From Treponema denticola (GTDB lineage: Bacteria; Spirochaetota; Spirochaetia; Treponematales; Treponemataceae): a DNA stretch of 64,000 nt. Positions 54,014 to 62,624 of this stretch are shown here, piece by piece (position 1 is the first letter of the stretch; each line of letters opens with the position of its first letter). The notes under the pieces were generated by a model. That model searched no databases, was not told where the DNA came from, and saw only the letters and a program-made list of their open reading frames with translations. The position numbers and the translations under genes were made by a program. The DNA lies in contig NZ_CP051302.1 in NCBI RefSeq assembly GCF_024181405.1, forward strand, positions 1,922,001-1,986,000. The letters run 5' to 3'.

Positions 54014-54865
54014 ATGAACGATGAAAAAACTATTTTAAATCCCAAAACCGATTGGGTTTTTAAGCTGATGTTTTCCAAAGGCGAAGAAGGAAATAAAGCC
54101 CTTATAAGTTTTCTAAATGCCTTTTTGGAAGATTCTTACGGTAAAATAACAAAGGCAGAAATCATAAACACCGAACTTATTCGGGACAGGCCTTCGGGTG
54201 AAACTTACCGCCTCGATTTTTTGATTAGAACCGACAACGGTCTTCTTGTAGACCTTGAAATGCAGCAGTTTTGGAAAACAAATTATCATCGCAGAAGTCA
54301 AATGTACCTCATGCGCCTCGCTTCCCGCTTTTTAAAGACGGAGCCCAAGGAAGACGATTTTTTGTACGCAATAAGTCTTTCCGTTTTTGGCTGCGATGTT
54401 CCTAAAAACGCAGAGCTTGTAAAGATGTCTGAGAGCTCGATAATTCAATATCTTTATGTTGAATTAAACGAGCTAATAGTTTATACTATGAAAAAGAGAT
54501 TGGAAGAGTATAGCTTAAAAGACTTTTGGATAAGATTTTTAGCCAACTATGAAGAAGACAAAAAAAGCGGAATGTTGGAAGAATTGTGTAAATTAGAGGA
54601 GGGTATAAAAATGGCAGAAGCAACACTCTTTAGGGTAACGGATGAAGAGAGGCGAATGGCAATAGAACTCTCTGACGAAAAATACCGGATGTATGTGGAA
54701 GACGAACGCAGTGCAGCTAGAAGAGAGGGCTTAGCTGAAGGACGAGCCGAAGGTCTTGCGCAGGGAGTAAAACAAACTGCCAGAATATTAAAACAGCTGG
54801 GCGATTCCGTTCAAAAAATAATCCAAGTTACAGGGTTAAGTAAGGAGGAGATAGAACAACTTTAA
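54014..54865 (+). CDS. Rpn-like PD-(D/E)XK nuclease family protein
   Basis: 283 residues. The N-terminus NPKTDWVFKLMFSKGEEG and the core YRLDFLIRTDNGLLVDLEMQ match the Rpn/PDDEXK_2 transposase-like family: the Asp in RLDFL and Glu-x-Gln in DLEMQ stand in the nuclease positions. The C-terminus has the usual repeated RREGLAEGRAEGLAQG tail that forms a helix. Family members promote recA-independent recombination or act as toxins or defence factors in other bacteria. AAGGAGAA precedes the ATG. It stands alone with no inverted repeats or second transposon gene beside it. Confidence 0.85.
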   Translation: MNDEKTILNPKTDWVFKLMFSKGEEGNKALISFLNAFLEDSYGKITKAEIINTELIRDRPSGETYRLDFLIRTDNGLLVDLEMQQFWKTNYHRRSQMYLMRLASRFLKTEPKEDDFLYAISLSVFGCDVPKNAELVKMSESSIIQYLYVELNELIVYTMKKRLEEYSLKDFWIRFLANYEEDKKSGMLEELCKLEEGIKMAEATLFRVTDEERRMAIELSDEKYRMYVEDERSAARREGLAEGRAEGLAQGVKQTARILKQLGDSVQKIIQVTGLSKEEIEQL

Positions 54866-54958
54866 GTTAGGGGAGGAAAGACACTTTTTCGGATAAAAGA
54901 TTTCTTGACCTTGAAACTTCGTTGGTTGTTACCCTCCCCTAAAGTAAGGAGGTTCACT

Positions 54959-56305
54959 ATGAGTGACGAAAAAAGAAACGGAACAGCTGTTCCCGAAGGA
55001 AAGACGGAACCGAAAACTATAATCCGGTTTGTAGTTTATAGTTTGATCGGTATTTTTATGTTTTTTATTCCGATTGCAATCGGCGGAAAAAAGACGATTC
55101 CATTGGATCATATTGTGGGATTGATTCAAAAGATTCCCTATTATGCAAAATACTGGGGGCTTTTGCTTTGCTGTGTGGGCGTAGTTTTTCCATTTGTAAC
55201 GGGGGCATGGAAAAAGACCAAGGTAAAAATGGTATTTTCCTTTATCAACATTCTTGCAATCCCCTTTGCAATTATGACGGTATTCAATGTAGGGCCTGAA
55301 GCTCTTTTAGCCAAAGGAATGCTGCCTTTTATATACGGTAAGATTGTCGTTCCCGTTACTACAATTGTTCCTATAGGCTCGGTATTTTTGGCCTTTATCG
55401 TAGGTTACGGTCTCATGGAATTTGTAGGCGTCTTTATGCGCCCTGTAATGAAGCCCGTCTGGAAAACTCCCGGCCGCAGTGCTATTGATGCCGTAGCTTC
55501 TTTTGTAGGAAGTTATTCGATAGCCTTGCTCATTACAAATCGAGTTTACAAAGAAGGAAAATACACAAACAAGGAAGCTGCAATTATCGCTACGGGTTTT
55601 TCGACCGTGTCCGCAACCTTTATGATAATAGTTGCAAAAACCCTCGGTTTCATGGAATATTGGAACTTCTATTTTTGGACAACGGTTATAGTAACCTTTA
55701 TCGTAACGGCAATTACTGCAAGAATATATCCTCTATCCAAAAAAGCCGACTCCTATTATGAAAATCAAAAGGGCGATATCGAAACCGATGTAAAGGGGAA
55801 TAAATTTAAAATTGCCTTGGGAGAAGCCGTAAATGTTTGTTCTTCAGCTCCTTCTCTTCCCCAAAATGTAAAAATAAATTTGCTTGACGGTATAAAACTT
55901 GCAATAGGTTTGGCTCCGTCTTTAATGGCAATCGGAAGTTTGGGGCTTATCATTGCAAAATATACACCTGTCTTTGACATAATCGGATATATCTTTGTGC
56001 CATTTACGTGGCTGATCCAACTGCCGGAACCTGTGCTTGCGGCAAAAGCTCTTGCGACAAGCATTGCGGAAATGTTCTTGCCTGCTCCATTAGTTGCAAG
56101 TGCCTCGGCAGGTACAAGGCTTGTAGTGGCCGTCGCCTGCGTTTCCGAAATATTATTTTTCTCGGCATCTATCCCCTGTATGATGAGTACGGAGATTCCA
56201 TTAAAGATGAAGGACTATCTTATCATCTGGGTTGAAAGAGTTATCCTTTCGATTCTGCTGACGGCTCCTTTTGTATATTTGTTTACATATATAATTGCAA
56301 AATAA
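54959..56305 (+). CDS. YjiH-like membrane protein with nucleoside-recognition (Gate) domains
   Basis: 448 residues with about 10 hydrophobic helices. The segments VGYGLMEFVGVFMRPVMKP and SVSATFMIIVAK-like VSATFMIIVAK are typical of the Gate/YjiH family, which are probable permeases of unknown substrate. AAGGAGG stands 6 bases before ATG 54959; the open frame upstream of it (18 codons) has no family sequence. A histidine phosphatase and hutU follow, so an amino-acid-related substrate is possible, but nothing in the sequence proves it. Confidence 0.82.
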   Translation: MSDEKRNGTAVPEGKTEPKTIIRFVVYSLIGIFMFFIPIAIGGKKTIPLDHIVGLIQKIPYYAKYWGLLLCCVGVVFPFVTGAWKKTKVKMVFSFINILAIPFAIMTVFNVGPEALLAKGMLPFIYGKIVVPVTTIVPIGSVFLAFIVGYGLMEFVGVFMRPVMKPVWKTPGRSAIDAVASFVGSYSIALLITNRVYKEGKYTNKEAAIIATGFSTVSATFMIIVAKTLGFMEYWNFYFWTTVIVTFIVTAITARIYPLSKKADSYYENQKGDIETDVKGNKFKIALGEAVNVCSSAPSLPQNVKINLLDGIKLAIGLAPSLMAIGSLGLIIAKYTPVFDIIGYIFVPFTWLIQLPEPVLAAKALATSIAEMFLPAPLVASASAGTRLVVAVACVSEILFFSASIPCMMSTEIPLKMKDYLIIWVERVILSILLTAPFVYLFTYIIAK

Positions 56306-56333
56306 GTGCTAAAACCGAAAGATGCGCCATATA

Positions 56334-56375
56334 TCACTGAAGAAAAATGCTGTTTTTGTCATATTTCTTCAGTGA
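56334..56375. repeat. 12-base perfect inverted repeat between the permease and histidine phosphatase genes
   Basis: TCACTGAAGAAA (56334-56345) and TTTCTTCAGTGA (56364-56375) pair fully around 18 bases; CGCC (56325-56328) and GGCG (56376-56379) extend the stem after a bulge. No T tract follows on the plus strand, so it is not a standard terminator. Confidence 0.7.
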
Positions 56376-56403
56376 GGCGGATAGCAAATTAAACGGTTCC
56401 TAC

Positions 56404-56432
56404 TTGCCCTTTAAGCTTAAAAACCATATAAT
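56404..56432 (+). promoter_or_regulatory. Promoter of the histidine phosphatase gene, leaderless type
   Basis: TTGCCC (56404-56409), 17 bases, perfect TATAAT (56427-56432), then 6 bases to ATG 56439. No Shine-Dalgarno sequence. Confidence 0.7.
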
Positions 56433-56438
56433 TTTTGT

Positions 56439-56981
56439 ATGAAACTTTTTGTTGTACGCCACGGTGAAACCGACTGGAATTCTAAGATGATGGCTTGCGG
56501 TGTTTCCGAAGCCTTGCTTACCGAAAAAGGAAAAAACCAAGCAAAAGAACTGGCTGAACGCCTTGCTGCCGAACACGATAAAAATAAGATCAGAGTTATC
56601 TATGTGTCCCCGCTTAAAAGAGCCGTAGCAACGGCAGCTTATATCGAAAAAGCTTTGGGTATAAAAGCAAAAATAGATGAACGCTTAAAAGAAATAAATT
56701 TCGGAACTTTTGAAGGTGAGGATTGGAGGAAGCCCGAATTTTTAAAAATAACCGACAATCCTTTTTTTAGATTTTCGCAAGGAGAGTCCTTAGTACAAAC
56801 TGCATATCGTGCCTATGGTATGATTGAAGAAGTCAAAGCAAAACACAAAAATGAAAATGTGCTTTTTGTTTGTCACGGAATGATAAGCACTATGATTTGC
56901 ACATATTTTAGATCTTATTCACAAGAAGAATTGGAAAAGATAGAAATCAAGAACTGCCAGCTTCTTGAATTTGAACTATAA
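56439..56981 (+). CDS. Histidine phosphatase (phosphoglycerate mutase-like) family protein
   Basis: 180 residues. The catalytic motif RHGETDWN is at residues 7-14. The second Arg is in VSPLKRAVATA, the acid/base Glu in EINFGTFEG, and the second His in VCHGMIS. The short length and lack of mutase insertions point to a phosphatase (CobC/PhoE/fructose-bisphosphatase group) more than to phosphoglycerate mutase. The substrate cannot be told. It has its own promoter and probably does not belong to the permease transcript. Confidence 0.88.
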   Translation: MKLFVVRHGETDWNSKMMACGVSEALLTEKGKNQAKELAERLAAEHDKNKIRVIYVSPLKRAVATAAYIEKALGIKAKIDERLKEINFGTFEGEDWRKPEFLKITDNPFFRFSQGESLVQTAYRAYGMIEEVKAKHKNENVLFVCHGMISTMICTYFRSYSQEELEKIEIKNCQLLEFEL

Positions 56982-57023
56982 GAATAAATTCCTTTTTATG
57001 GAATTTTTGTAAATTCTAAGCTC

Positions 57024-57067
57024 TTTAAAATTTAATACTATTGTGATATAATTCTATTCAATATAAT
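57024..57067 (+). promoter_or_regulatory. hutU promoter region with two TATAAT boxes
   Basis: TTTAAA (57024-57029), 17 bases, TATAAT (57047-57052); a second TATAAT (57062-57067) has TTGTGA (57041-57046) at a short 15-base spacing. The first pair is preferred. AAGGAG follows at 57078-57083. Confidence 0.5.
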
Positions 57068-57092
57068 ATTTATTAAAAAGGAGATGATGAGT

Positions 57093-59117
57093 ATGATTAC
57101 AAACAAAGAAATCGGAAAAGCGATGACAATAAAACTTGATGCAACACTTCCTCCCGACCCTGTTTTTGAAAAGGGAATCAGACGGGCTCCAAGCCGAGGC
57201 TTTAACTTGACAAAGGCTCAAACGGAAACAGCCTTAAAAAATGCCCTCCGCTATGTACCGGAAGAACTTCATGAAAAGCTCGCTCCGGAGTTTTTGGATG
57301 AACTTTTTACCTACGGCCGAATTTATGCTTACCGCTACAGGCCCCACGGAAATATTTACGGAAAACCCATAGATGAGTACAAGGGCAAGTGTCTTGCAGC
57401 AAAGGCTATGCAGGTTATGATAGACAACAACCTTGACTTCGATGTTGCCCTCTACCCCTATGAGCTTGTAACCTACGGTGAAACAGGTTCGGTCTGCCAT
57501 GACTGGCTTCAGTACCGCCTCATCAAGAAATACTTGGAAGAATTGACCGAAGATCAAACCCTTGTTATGGAATCGGGGCACCCCTTAGGCCTCTTCCCTT
57601 CAAAGCCTGAAGCTCCGAGAGTTATAATTACAAACGGCCTTATGATAGGTATGTTCGACAATTACAAGGACTGGGAAATTGCAGAAGAAATGGGCGTTGC
57701 CAACTACGGCCAGATGACGGCAGGCGGCTGGATGTATATCGGCCCTCAGGGTATCGTTCACGGAACATTTAATACAATCCTCACTGCCGGCCGCAAGGAA
57801 CTGGGAGTTGCAAGCGACGGCGACCTAAAGGGAAAACTCTTTATTTCTTCAGGCTTGGGCGGAATGTCAGGTGCCCAGCCCAAGGCTTGCGAAATAGCTA
57901 ATGCCGTCGGTGTTTTTGCCGAAGTCGATAAATCGAGAATCAATACCCGTCTTGAACAAGGCTGGGTTCACGAAATGTCCGATAACTTGGATGAAATCTT
58001 TAAAAAGGTAGACGAGTACATAAAAAAGAAGGAGCCTATCTCAATCGCTTATCACGGCAACATTGTAGACCTTCTTCAATATTGTGTAGACAAAAATGTT
58101 CACATCGACCTCCTTTCGGATCAAACCTCCTGCCATGCACCCTATGAGGGCGGCTATTGTCCCGAAAAGATGACCTTTGAAGAAAGAACTAAGCTCCTCT
58201 ATGAAAACCGCGAAGAATTCTGCAAACGGGTAGATTCTACATTAAAGCACCACTTTGAGCTTATCAAAATTCTTTCATCGAGAGGAACATACTTTTTCGA
58301 CTACGGAAACTCCTTCCTCAAAGCCGTGTTTGATGCAGGCGCAAAGGATGTTTCCAAAAACGGAATCGACGAAAAAGACGGCTTTATCTTCCCTTCTTAT
58401 GTAGAAGACCTTATGGGCCCCGAACTCTTTGACTACGGCTACGGCCCCTTCCGCTGGGTATGCTTGTCCGGAAAACCTGAAGACTTGGACAAGACTGACG
58501 CTGCCGCAATGAGCTGCATCAATCCCGACCGCCGCGGACAGGACAGGGACAACTACTACTGGGTACGCGATGCCAAAAAGAATAAGCTCGTTGTAGGAAC
58601 TCAGGCCCGAATTCTTTATCAGGATGCTGAAGGAAGGCGAGACATTGCCTTAAAGTTTAACGAAATGGTACGCAAGGGCGAAATCGGCCCCGTTATGATG
58701 GGACGCGACCACCACGATGTAAGCGGAACCGATTCTCCTTTCCGCGAAACTTCCAATATCAAGGACGGAAGTAACGTAATGGCAGACATGGCCGTCCAGT
58801 GCTATGCCGGAAACGCAGCCCGAGGAATGAGCCTTGTAGCCCTCCACAACGGCGGCGGTGTAGGTATCGGAAAATCCATTAACGGAGGCTTCGGCCTCGT
58901 GCTTGACGGAAGCGAGCGTGTTGACGAAATTATCAAATCGGCCATTATGTGGGACGTAATGGGAGGCGTAGCCCGACGAAACTGGGCCCGCAACGAAAAC
59001 TCCATTACTACCAGTATCGAATACAACAAAAACTATTCAAATGGACACATCACTATTCCATACGTTGCTAAAGACGAGTTTGTAAAAAAACTGGTCGAGC
59101 AAAAATATAAAAAATAA
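57093..59117 (+). CDS. hutU: Urocanate hydratase (urocanase)
   Basis: 674 residues, matching the long urocanase form (the short enteric one has about 555). It turns urocanate into imidazolonepropionate, the second step of histidine breakdown, using tightly bound NAD. Seen are ESGHPLGLFPS, NYGQMTAGGWMYIGPQGIVHGT, the NAD-binding SSGLGGMSGAQPKA, DQTSCHAPYEGGY, the conserved Cys segment in CINPDRRGQDR, and HNGGGVGIGKSINGGFG. AAGGAG at 57078-57083 is adjacent to ATG 57084 and 3 bases from 57087, but 9 bases from ATG 57093, which I chose. No histidase or imidazolonepropionase gene is in the window. Confidence 0.95.
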   Translation: MITNKEIGKAMTIKLDATLPPDPVFEKGIRRAPSRGFNLTKAQTETALKNALRYVPEELHEKLAPEFLDELFTYGRIYAYRYRPHGNIYGKPIDEYKGKCLAAKAMQVMIDNNLDFDVALYPYELVTYGETGSVCHDWLQYRLIKKYLEELTEDQTLVMESGHPLGLFPSKPEAPRVIITNGLMIGMFDNYKDWEIAEEMGVANYGQMTAGGWMYIGPQGIVHGTFNTILTAGRKELGVASDGDLKGKLFISSGLGGMSGAQPKACEIANAVGVFAEVDKSRINTRLEQGWVHEMSDNLDEIFKKVDEYIKKKEPISIAYHGNIVDLLQYCVDKNVHIDLLSDQTSCHAPYEGGYCPEKMTFEERTKLLYENREEFCKRVDSTLKHHFELIKILSSRGTYFFDYGNSFLKAVFDAGAKDVSKNGIDEKDGFIFPSYVEDLMGPELFDYGYGPFRWVCLSGKPEDLDKTDAAAMSCINPDRRGQDRDNYYWVRDAKKNKLVVGTQARILYQDAEGRRDIALKFNEMVRKGEIGPVMMGRDHHDVSGTDSPFRETSNIKDGSNVMADMAVQCYAGNAARGMSLVALHNGGGVGIGKSINGGFGLVLDGSERVDEIIKSAIMWDVMGGVARRNWARNENSITTSIEYNKNYSNGHITIPYVAKDEFVKKLVEQKYKK

Positions 59118-59119
59118 AA

Positions 59120-59172
59120 CGGCTGATACCAAAAGACTCCTGGCAGTTAAAGCTGCCAGGAGCCTTTAGCCG
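59120..59172 (+). terminator. Terminator after hutU
   Basis: CTCCTGGCAG (59137-59146) and CTGCCAGGAG (59153-59162) form a perfect 10-base stem with a 6-base loop, followed by CCTTT. An outer CGGCT/AGCCG pair encloses it. The T tract is short. Confidence 0.75.
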
Positions 59173-59230
59173 GAATCTTAAAAGGCCTCTACTTGACTTT
59201 ATAGCTTTTTTTTGCTTTACTATAGACCTC

Positions 59231-59899
59231 ATGAAAAAAAATATAACTACTATTTTATTTGTTTTGATAAGTTCTTTTTGTTTTTCTCAAAATATTACTA
59301 CTGCAGGGGACTTTTTTTCTTCAGTATCGGATAGATACGCTCAAATACAAGACTACATTGTCGACATGAATATAACCGTCGGATCGTCAACACAGCAGGC
59401 TACAGCCATGTTTAAGAGACCGGACAAACTTCGCTTAGACTTTAAATCACCTGCAGAACAATGTATTGTTTTTAACGGAAATACTCTTTCAATTTACCTG
59501 CCCCAATACAGAACCATTTTGACTCAGGATGTTGAACAGAGCAATGCCGGAAGTTCTTCGCTGGCGACTCCTCAGGGTCTTTCCCTTATTAAAAGAGGTT
59601 ATACAATTCAATACGATGCAACATCGGCTCCGCAGCCCTTGGAAGAGGGCTCCTCTGAAAACGTCATAATCTTATTAATGAATAGAAAATCTGCAACCGA
59701 GACCTTTAAAACCCTGCGGGTTATGATTTATCCTGACGGTAAACTAATACGCCGAATTGAAGCGATTCCTGTTTCGGGCGGTAAAATTACATTCGATTTT
59801 TATAATTACAGGATAAACGCAGGAGTAGGCAGCAAAAACTTTGTTTTTGATGCTCCTTCTACGGCAAAGTCCTTTAATGATTTTCTTTTTGTCGATTAA
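59231..59899 (+). CDS. lolA: Outer-membrane lipoprotein carrier LolA
   Basis: 222 residues. A signal peptide covers 1-20. The mature protein has the LolA/LolB open-barrel pattern: a first helix (DFFSSVSDRYAQIQDY), strand AMFKRPDKLRLDF, the NGNTLSIYLPQYR segment, and paired strands to the end. LolA ferries lipoproteins across the periplasm. No Shine-Dalgarno sequence is seen; TTGACT (59193-59198) and TACTAT (59218-59223) lie upstream at a long spacing of 19, so the promoter is uncertain. rodZ follows 20 bases later. Confidence 0.85.
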   Translation: MKKNITTILFVLISSFCFSQNITTAGDFFSSVSDRYAQIQDYIVDMNITVGSSTQQATAMFKRPDKLRLDFKSPAEQCIVFNGNTLSIYLPQYRTILTQDVEQSNAGSSSLATPQGLSLIKRGYTIQYDATSAPQPLEEGSSENVIILLMNRKSATETFKTLRVMIYPDGKLIRRIEAIPVSGGKITFDFYNYRINAGVGSKNFVFDAPSTAKSFNDFLFVD

Positions 59900-59919
59900 T
59901 TTGGTATGGGAGATAAATA

Positions 59920-61038
59920 ATGAACGAAATCGGAAAATTACTCACCGAAACAAGAATAGAAAAAGATCTTGAGCTTGATCAGGTTGCAAGAGAAACAAAT
60001 ATAGCCAAAAGGTATTTGGAAGCTTTGGAAAGCGACGATTACAGTGTTTTCCCTGCAGAACCGTATATCTTGGGTTTTTTGAGAAATTATTGCGAATATT
60101 TAGACCTTGATCCCGAAGAAATAACCAATCTTTATAAACAGATTAAAATACAAGAAACTTCCCTGCCGCCGGATGCTCTATTAGAAAAAAGAGGATTTGC
60201 TTTGTCTAAGCCCCTTATCATAGGCTTTGGTGTATTGGCGGCTATTGCCGTAATAATTACAGTAGTATTTTTTGCATTTAAAAGCTGGATACCGGCCATA
60301 CAGCAAAAACGCAGTCAGGCAAATGTAGGAACCGAAATTCGGGAAAAAAGGGAAGCAAAAACACATGAAATAAGTCAGAAAAAATATGAACAAAGAATAT
60401 TTGAAGGCGATGTCTTAAAATTAACTATAGAAGATAAAGAATACAAGATTGAAGTAGAAAAAGTAAGTCCTAAATTAAATTTAAAGACAGAAACAGGAAA
60501 TCAAATAATAAGCTTAGGACAAACCGTTAAAATAGATCTCAACAACGATTTAACACCTGATGTTGAAATTACTCTAGAAGACATAGATAAAAATAACCCG
60601 GAGTCCGGAGCTCTGGTATCTATCTTGACCGGAAATAGTATTTCAGAGGGAAAACCTTCTACAGAAACAGACTTAGTCGTTTCCGAAGACGATTCTCAGG
60701 CCGCTGCAACTTACAAGGTGTTGTTTGAAAGCGGTTCAGCCTACCCCGTAACCTTAAATGCCACATTTAGGGGCTACTGCTTATTCAGATATGAGGCAGA
60801 CAGGACTAACCGTGAAGAAAGGTACTATCAAAAGGCCGAACAGCTTACCGTTCAAGCCAATAACGGTTTAAGAATTTGGGCATCCAACGGAAATGCCGTA
60901 AAACTTCAAGTAGTTGCTGGGGGCAAAACCGTTGATTTGGAAGTCAGCCGGCCGGGAGAAGTTATCGTAAAAGACCTCAAATGGATACGGGATGATGAAA
61001 CCAAACGCTTTAAATTCATAGTTGTAGATGTCGATTAA
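59920..61038 (+). CDS. rodZ: RodZ-like cell-shape protein
   Basis: 372 residues. Residues about 4-70 form the HTH_25 helix-turn-helix of RodZ (LLTETRIEKDLELDQVARET, then RYLEALESDDYSVFPAEPY), which contacts MreB in other bacteria. One membrane helix is at about 95-120. A charged linker and a beta-rich middle follow, and the last 115 residues resemble the DUF4115 periplasmic domain (LNATFRGYCLFRYEADRTN, then VQANNGLRIWASNG). GGGAG stands upstream of the ATG. rimO follows after six bases. Confidence 0.88.
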   Translation: MNEIGKLLTETRIEKDLELDQVARETNIAKRYLEALESDDYSVFPAEPYILGFLRNYCEYLDLDPEEITNLYKQIKIQETSLPPDALLEKRGFALSKPLIIGFGVLAAIAVIITVVFFAFKSWIPAIQQKRSQANVGTEIREKREAKTHEISQKKYEQRIFEGDVLKLTIEDKEYKIEVEKVSPKLNLKTETGNQIISLGQTVKIDLNNDLTPDVEITLEDIDKNNPESGALVSILTGNSISEGKPSTETDLVVSEDDSQAAATYKVLFESGSAYPVTLNATFRGYCLFRYEADRTNREERYYQKAEQLTVQANNGLRIWASNGNAVKLQVVAGGKTVDLEVSRPGEVIVKDLKWIRDDETKRFKFIVVDVD

Positions 61039-61044
61039 TTAGAG

Positions 61045-62469
61045 ATGCTTCAAAAGAAATTTTTTATGGATTTGCACGGTTGTGCAAAAAATCAGGTTGA
61101 TGCCGAACTTATAATCGGGATAATGGAAAATTTATCATGGAAAAACACCTCCGATCCCGATGAGGCGGATCTTATTATAGTAAATTCATGCGGCTTTATT
61201 AATTCTGCAAAGGAAGAATCGATAAATGCCGTTTTACAGGCTAAGGCGGCCCACCCTAGGACTAAGATTCTCTTGGCCGGATGTTTGGCCGAACGTTATG
61301 CCGATATCCTCAAAAACGATTTACCTGAAGCAGACGGTATTTTTGGAAACGGAAACCTTTCCCTACTGCCTCAATTAATAGACTCCATGTTTCCTAAGAA
61401 AACTTCGGAGGAAAAATTCATTGATAAGATACTTATCCCACCGCAAATAGGCATCTGCGGAGGAGAAAGGCCTAAAATACTTAACTTTCCGCGGTCTACC
61501 TATATCAAAATAACAGAAGGCTGTGATAACTTTTGCAGTTTTTGTGCCATACCCATTATCAGGGGGCGCTTAAGAAGCAGGCCCATTAAAGACATCTGCG
61601 ATGAAATAAAAACTTTTTTAAAAAAAGGCTTTTATGAATTTAACCTGATTGGACAGGACCTAGCCGCCTATCAAACCGGAAAAAATGATTTAAATGAAGA
61701 TGAACTGCATAGAGAAAAGTGCTCGGGTTTAGCCCTTCTTCTAAAGAGCATTTCGGAAATAAAGGGTAATTTTAAAATCAGATTACTTTACATTCATCCC
61801 GATCACTTTCCCATGGACATTCTTCCTATAATGACGGCAGATAAAAGATTCCTGCCATATTTCGATATTCCCTTTCAATCGGGTGCACAAAAAATAATAA
61901 GGGCTATGAACCGAAATGGAGCTGCCGAGGTTTACCTCGATATCATAAAGAATATACGGGAGGCTTTTGAAAAAGCAAACAGTCCTTACGGAGAGCCGCA
62001 AATACGGACAACCTTTTTGGTAGGCTTTCCGGGCGAAACTGACGAAGATTTCAATGAGACCATCAAGTTTTTAAAGGAATTAAGGCCTCTTTGGTCGGGC
62101 GGCTTTACATATTCGAGGGAGGAGGATACTCCTTCATATTCTTTTAAGGGCAGGGTTCTCAAAAAAACTGCAGAAGCCCGTCTTGCCGAAATACAAAATA
62201 CTCAAACCTCCATAACAGAAAAAAAATTGGATTCCTTTATAGGAAAAGAAATAGAGGTCTTAGTAGAAGAGCTTATTCAGGCAGAAGATAAAGCATTTTT
62301 AGCCCTAGGACGGGCTTGGTTTCAAGCACCGGAAGTTGACGGAGCCGTTGTTTTAAACTTTAATTTAAACAAAAAAGACACTGATGGAAACCCGATAGCT
62401 CCCGGCTCAATTGTAAAAGCAAGGATTGCAGCCCGAAACGGTTTTGATCTCGAAGCCCTAGCCGTTTAG
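61045..62469 (+). CDS. rimO: Ribosomal protein S12 methylthiotransferase RimO
   Basis: 474 residues. RimO is a radical-SAM enzyme that methylthiolates an Asp of ribosomal protein S12. The N-terminal cluster cysteines are in LHGCAKNQVDAE, VNSCGFI and LAGCLAE; the radical-SAM set is in TEGCDNFCSFCAIP; a TRAM domain closes the protein (from about residue 405). DLHGCAKN in place of MLGCPKN and SCGFI agree with RimO over MiaB. The start follows rodZ by six bases and no strong ribosome binding site is seen. Confidence 0.92.
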   Translation: MLQKKFFMDLHGCAKNQVDAELIIGIMENLSWKNTSDPDEADLIIVNSCGFINSAKEESINAVLQAKAAHPRTKILLAGCLAERYADILKNDLPEADGIFGNGNLSLLPQLIDSMFPKKTSEEKFIDKILIPPQIGICGGERPKILNFPRSTYIKITEGCDNFCSFCAIPIIRGRLRSRPIKDICDEIKTFLKKGFYEFNLIGQDLAAYQTGKNDLNEDELHREKCSGLALLLKSISEIKGNFKIRLLYIHPDHFPMDILPIMTADKRFLPYFDIPFQSGAQKIIRAMNRNGAAEVYLDIIKNIREAFEKANSPYGEPQIRTTFLVGFPGETDEDFNETIKFLKELRPLWSGGFTYSREEDTPSYSFKGRVLKKTAEARLAEIQNTQTSITEKKLDSFIGKEIEVLVEELIQAEDKAFLALGRAWFQAPEVDGAVVLNFNLNKKDTDGNPIAPGSIVKARIAARNGFDLEALAV

Positions 62470-62624
62470 AACTTGTCGATAAAAACCTCCATAATGTATA
62501 AAGACTTGTAAAAATACGCCGATACTGTAATGAGGTATAATTAATTCCGCCTTAGAATTTAGCATATTGTAGAGGGTTTACTAATCCTTTATAAATATGA
62601 TAAAATAGGTATTGGAGATTTAAG

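Noticed and set aside
54014..54865. A transposon around the Rpn-like gene
   Set aside because: No terminal inverted repeats, target duplications or second element gene are visible.
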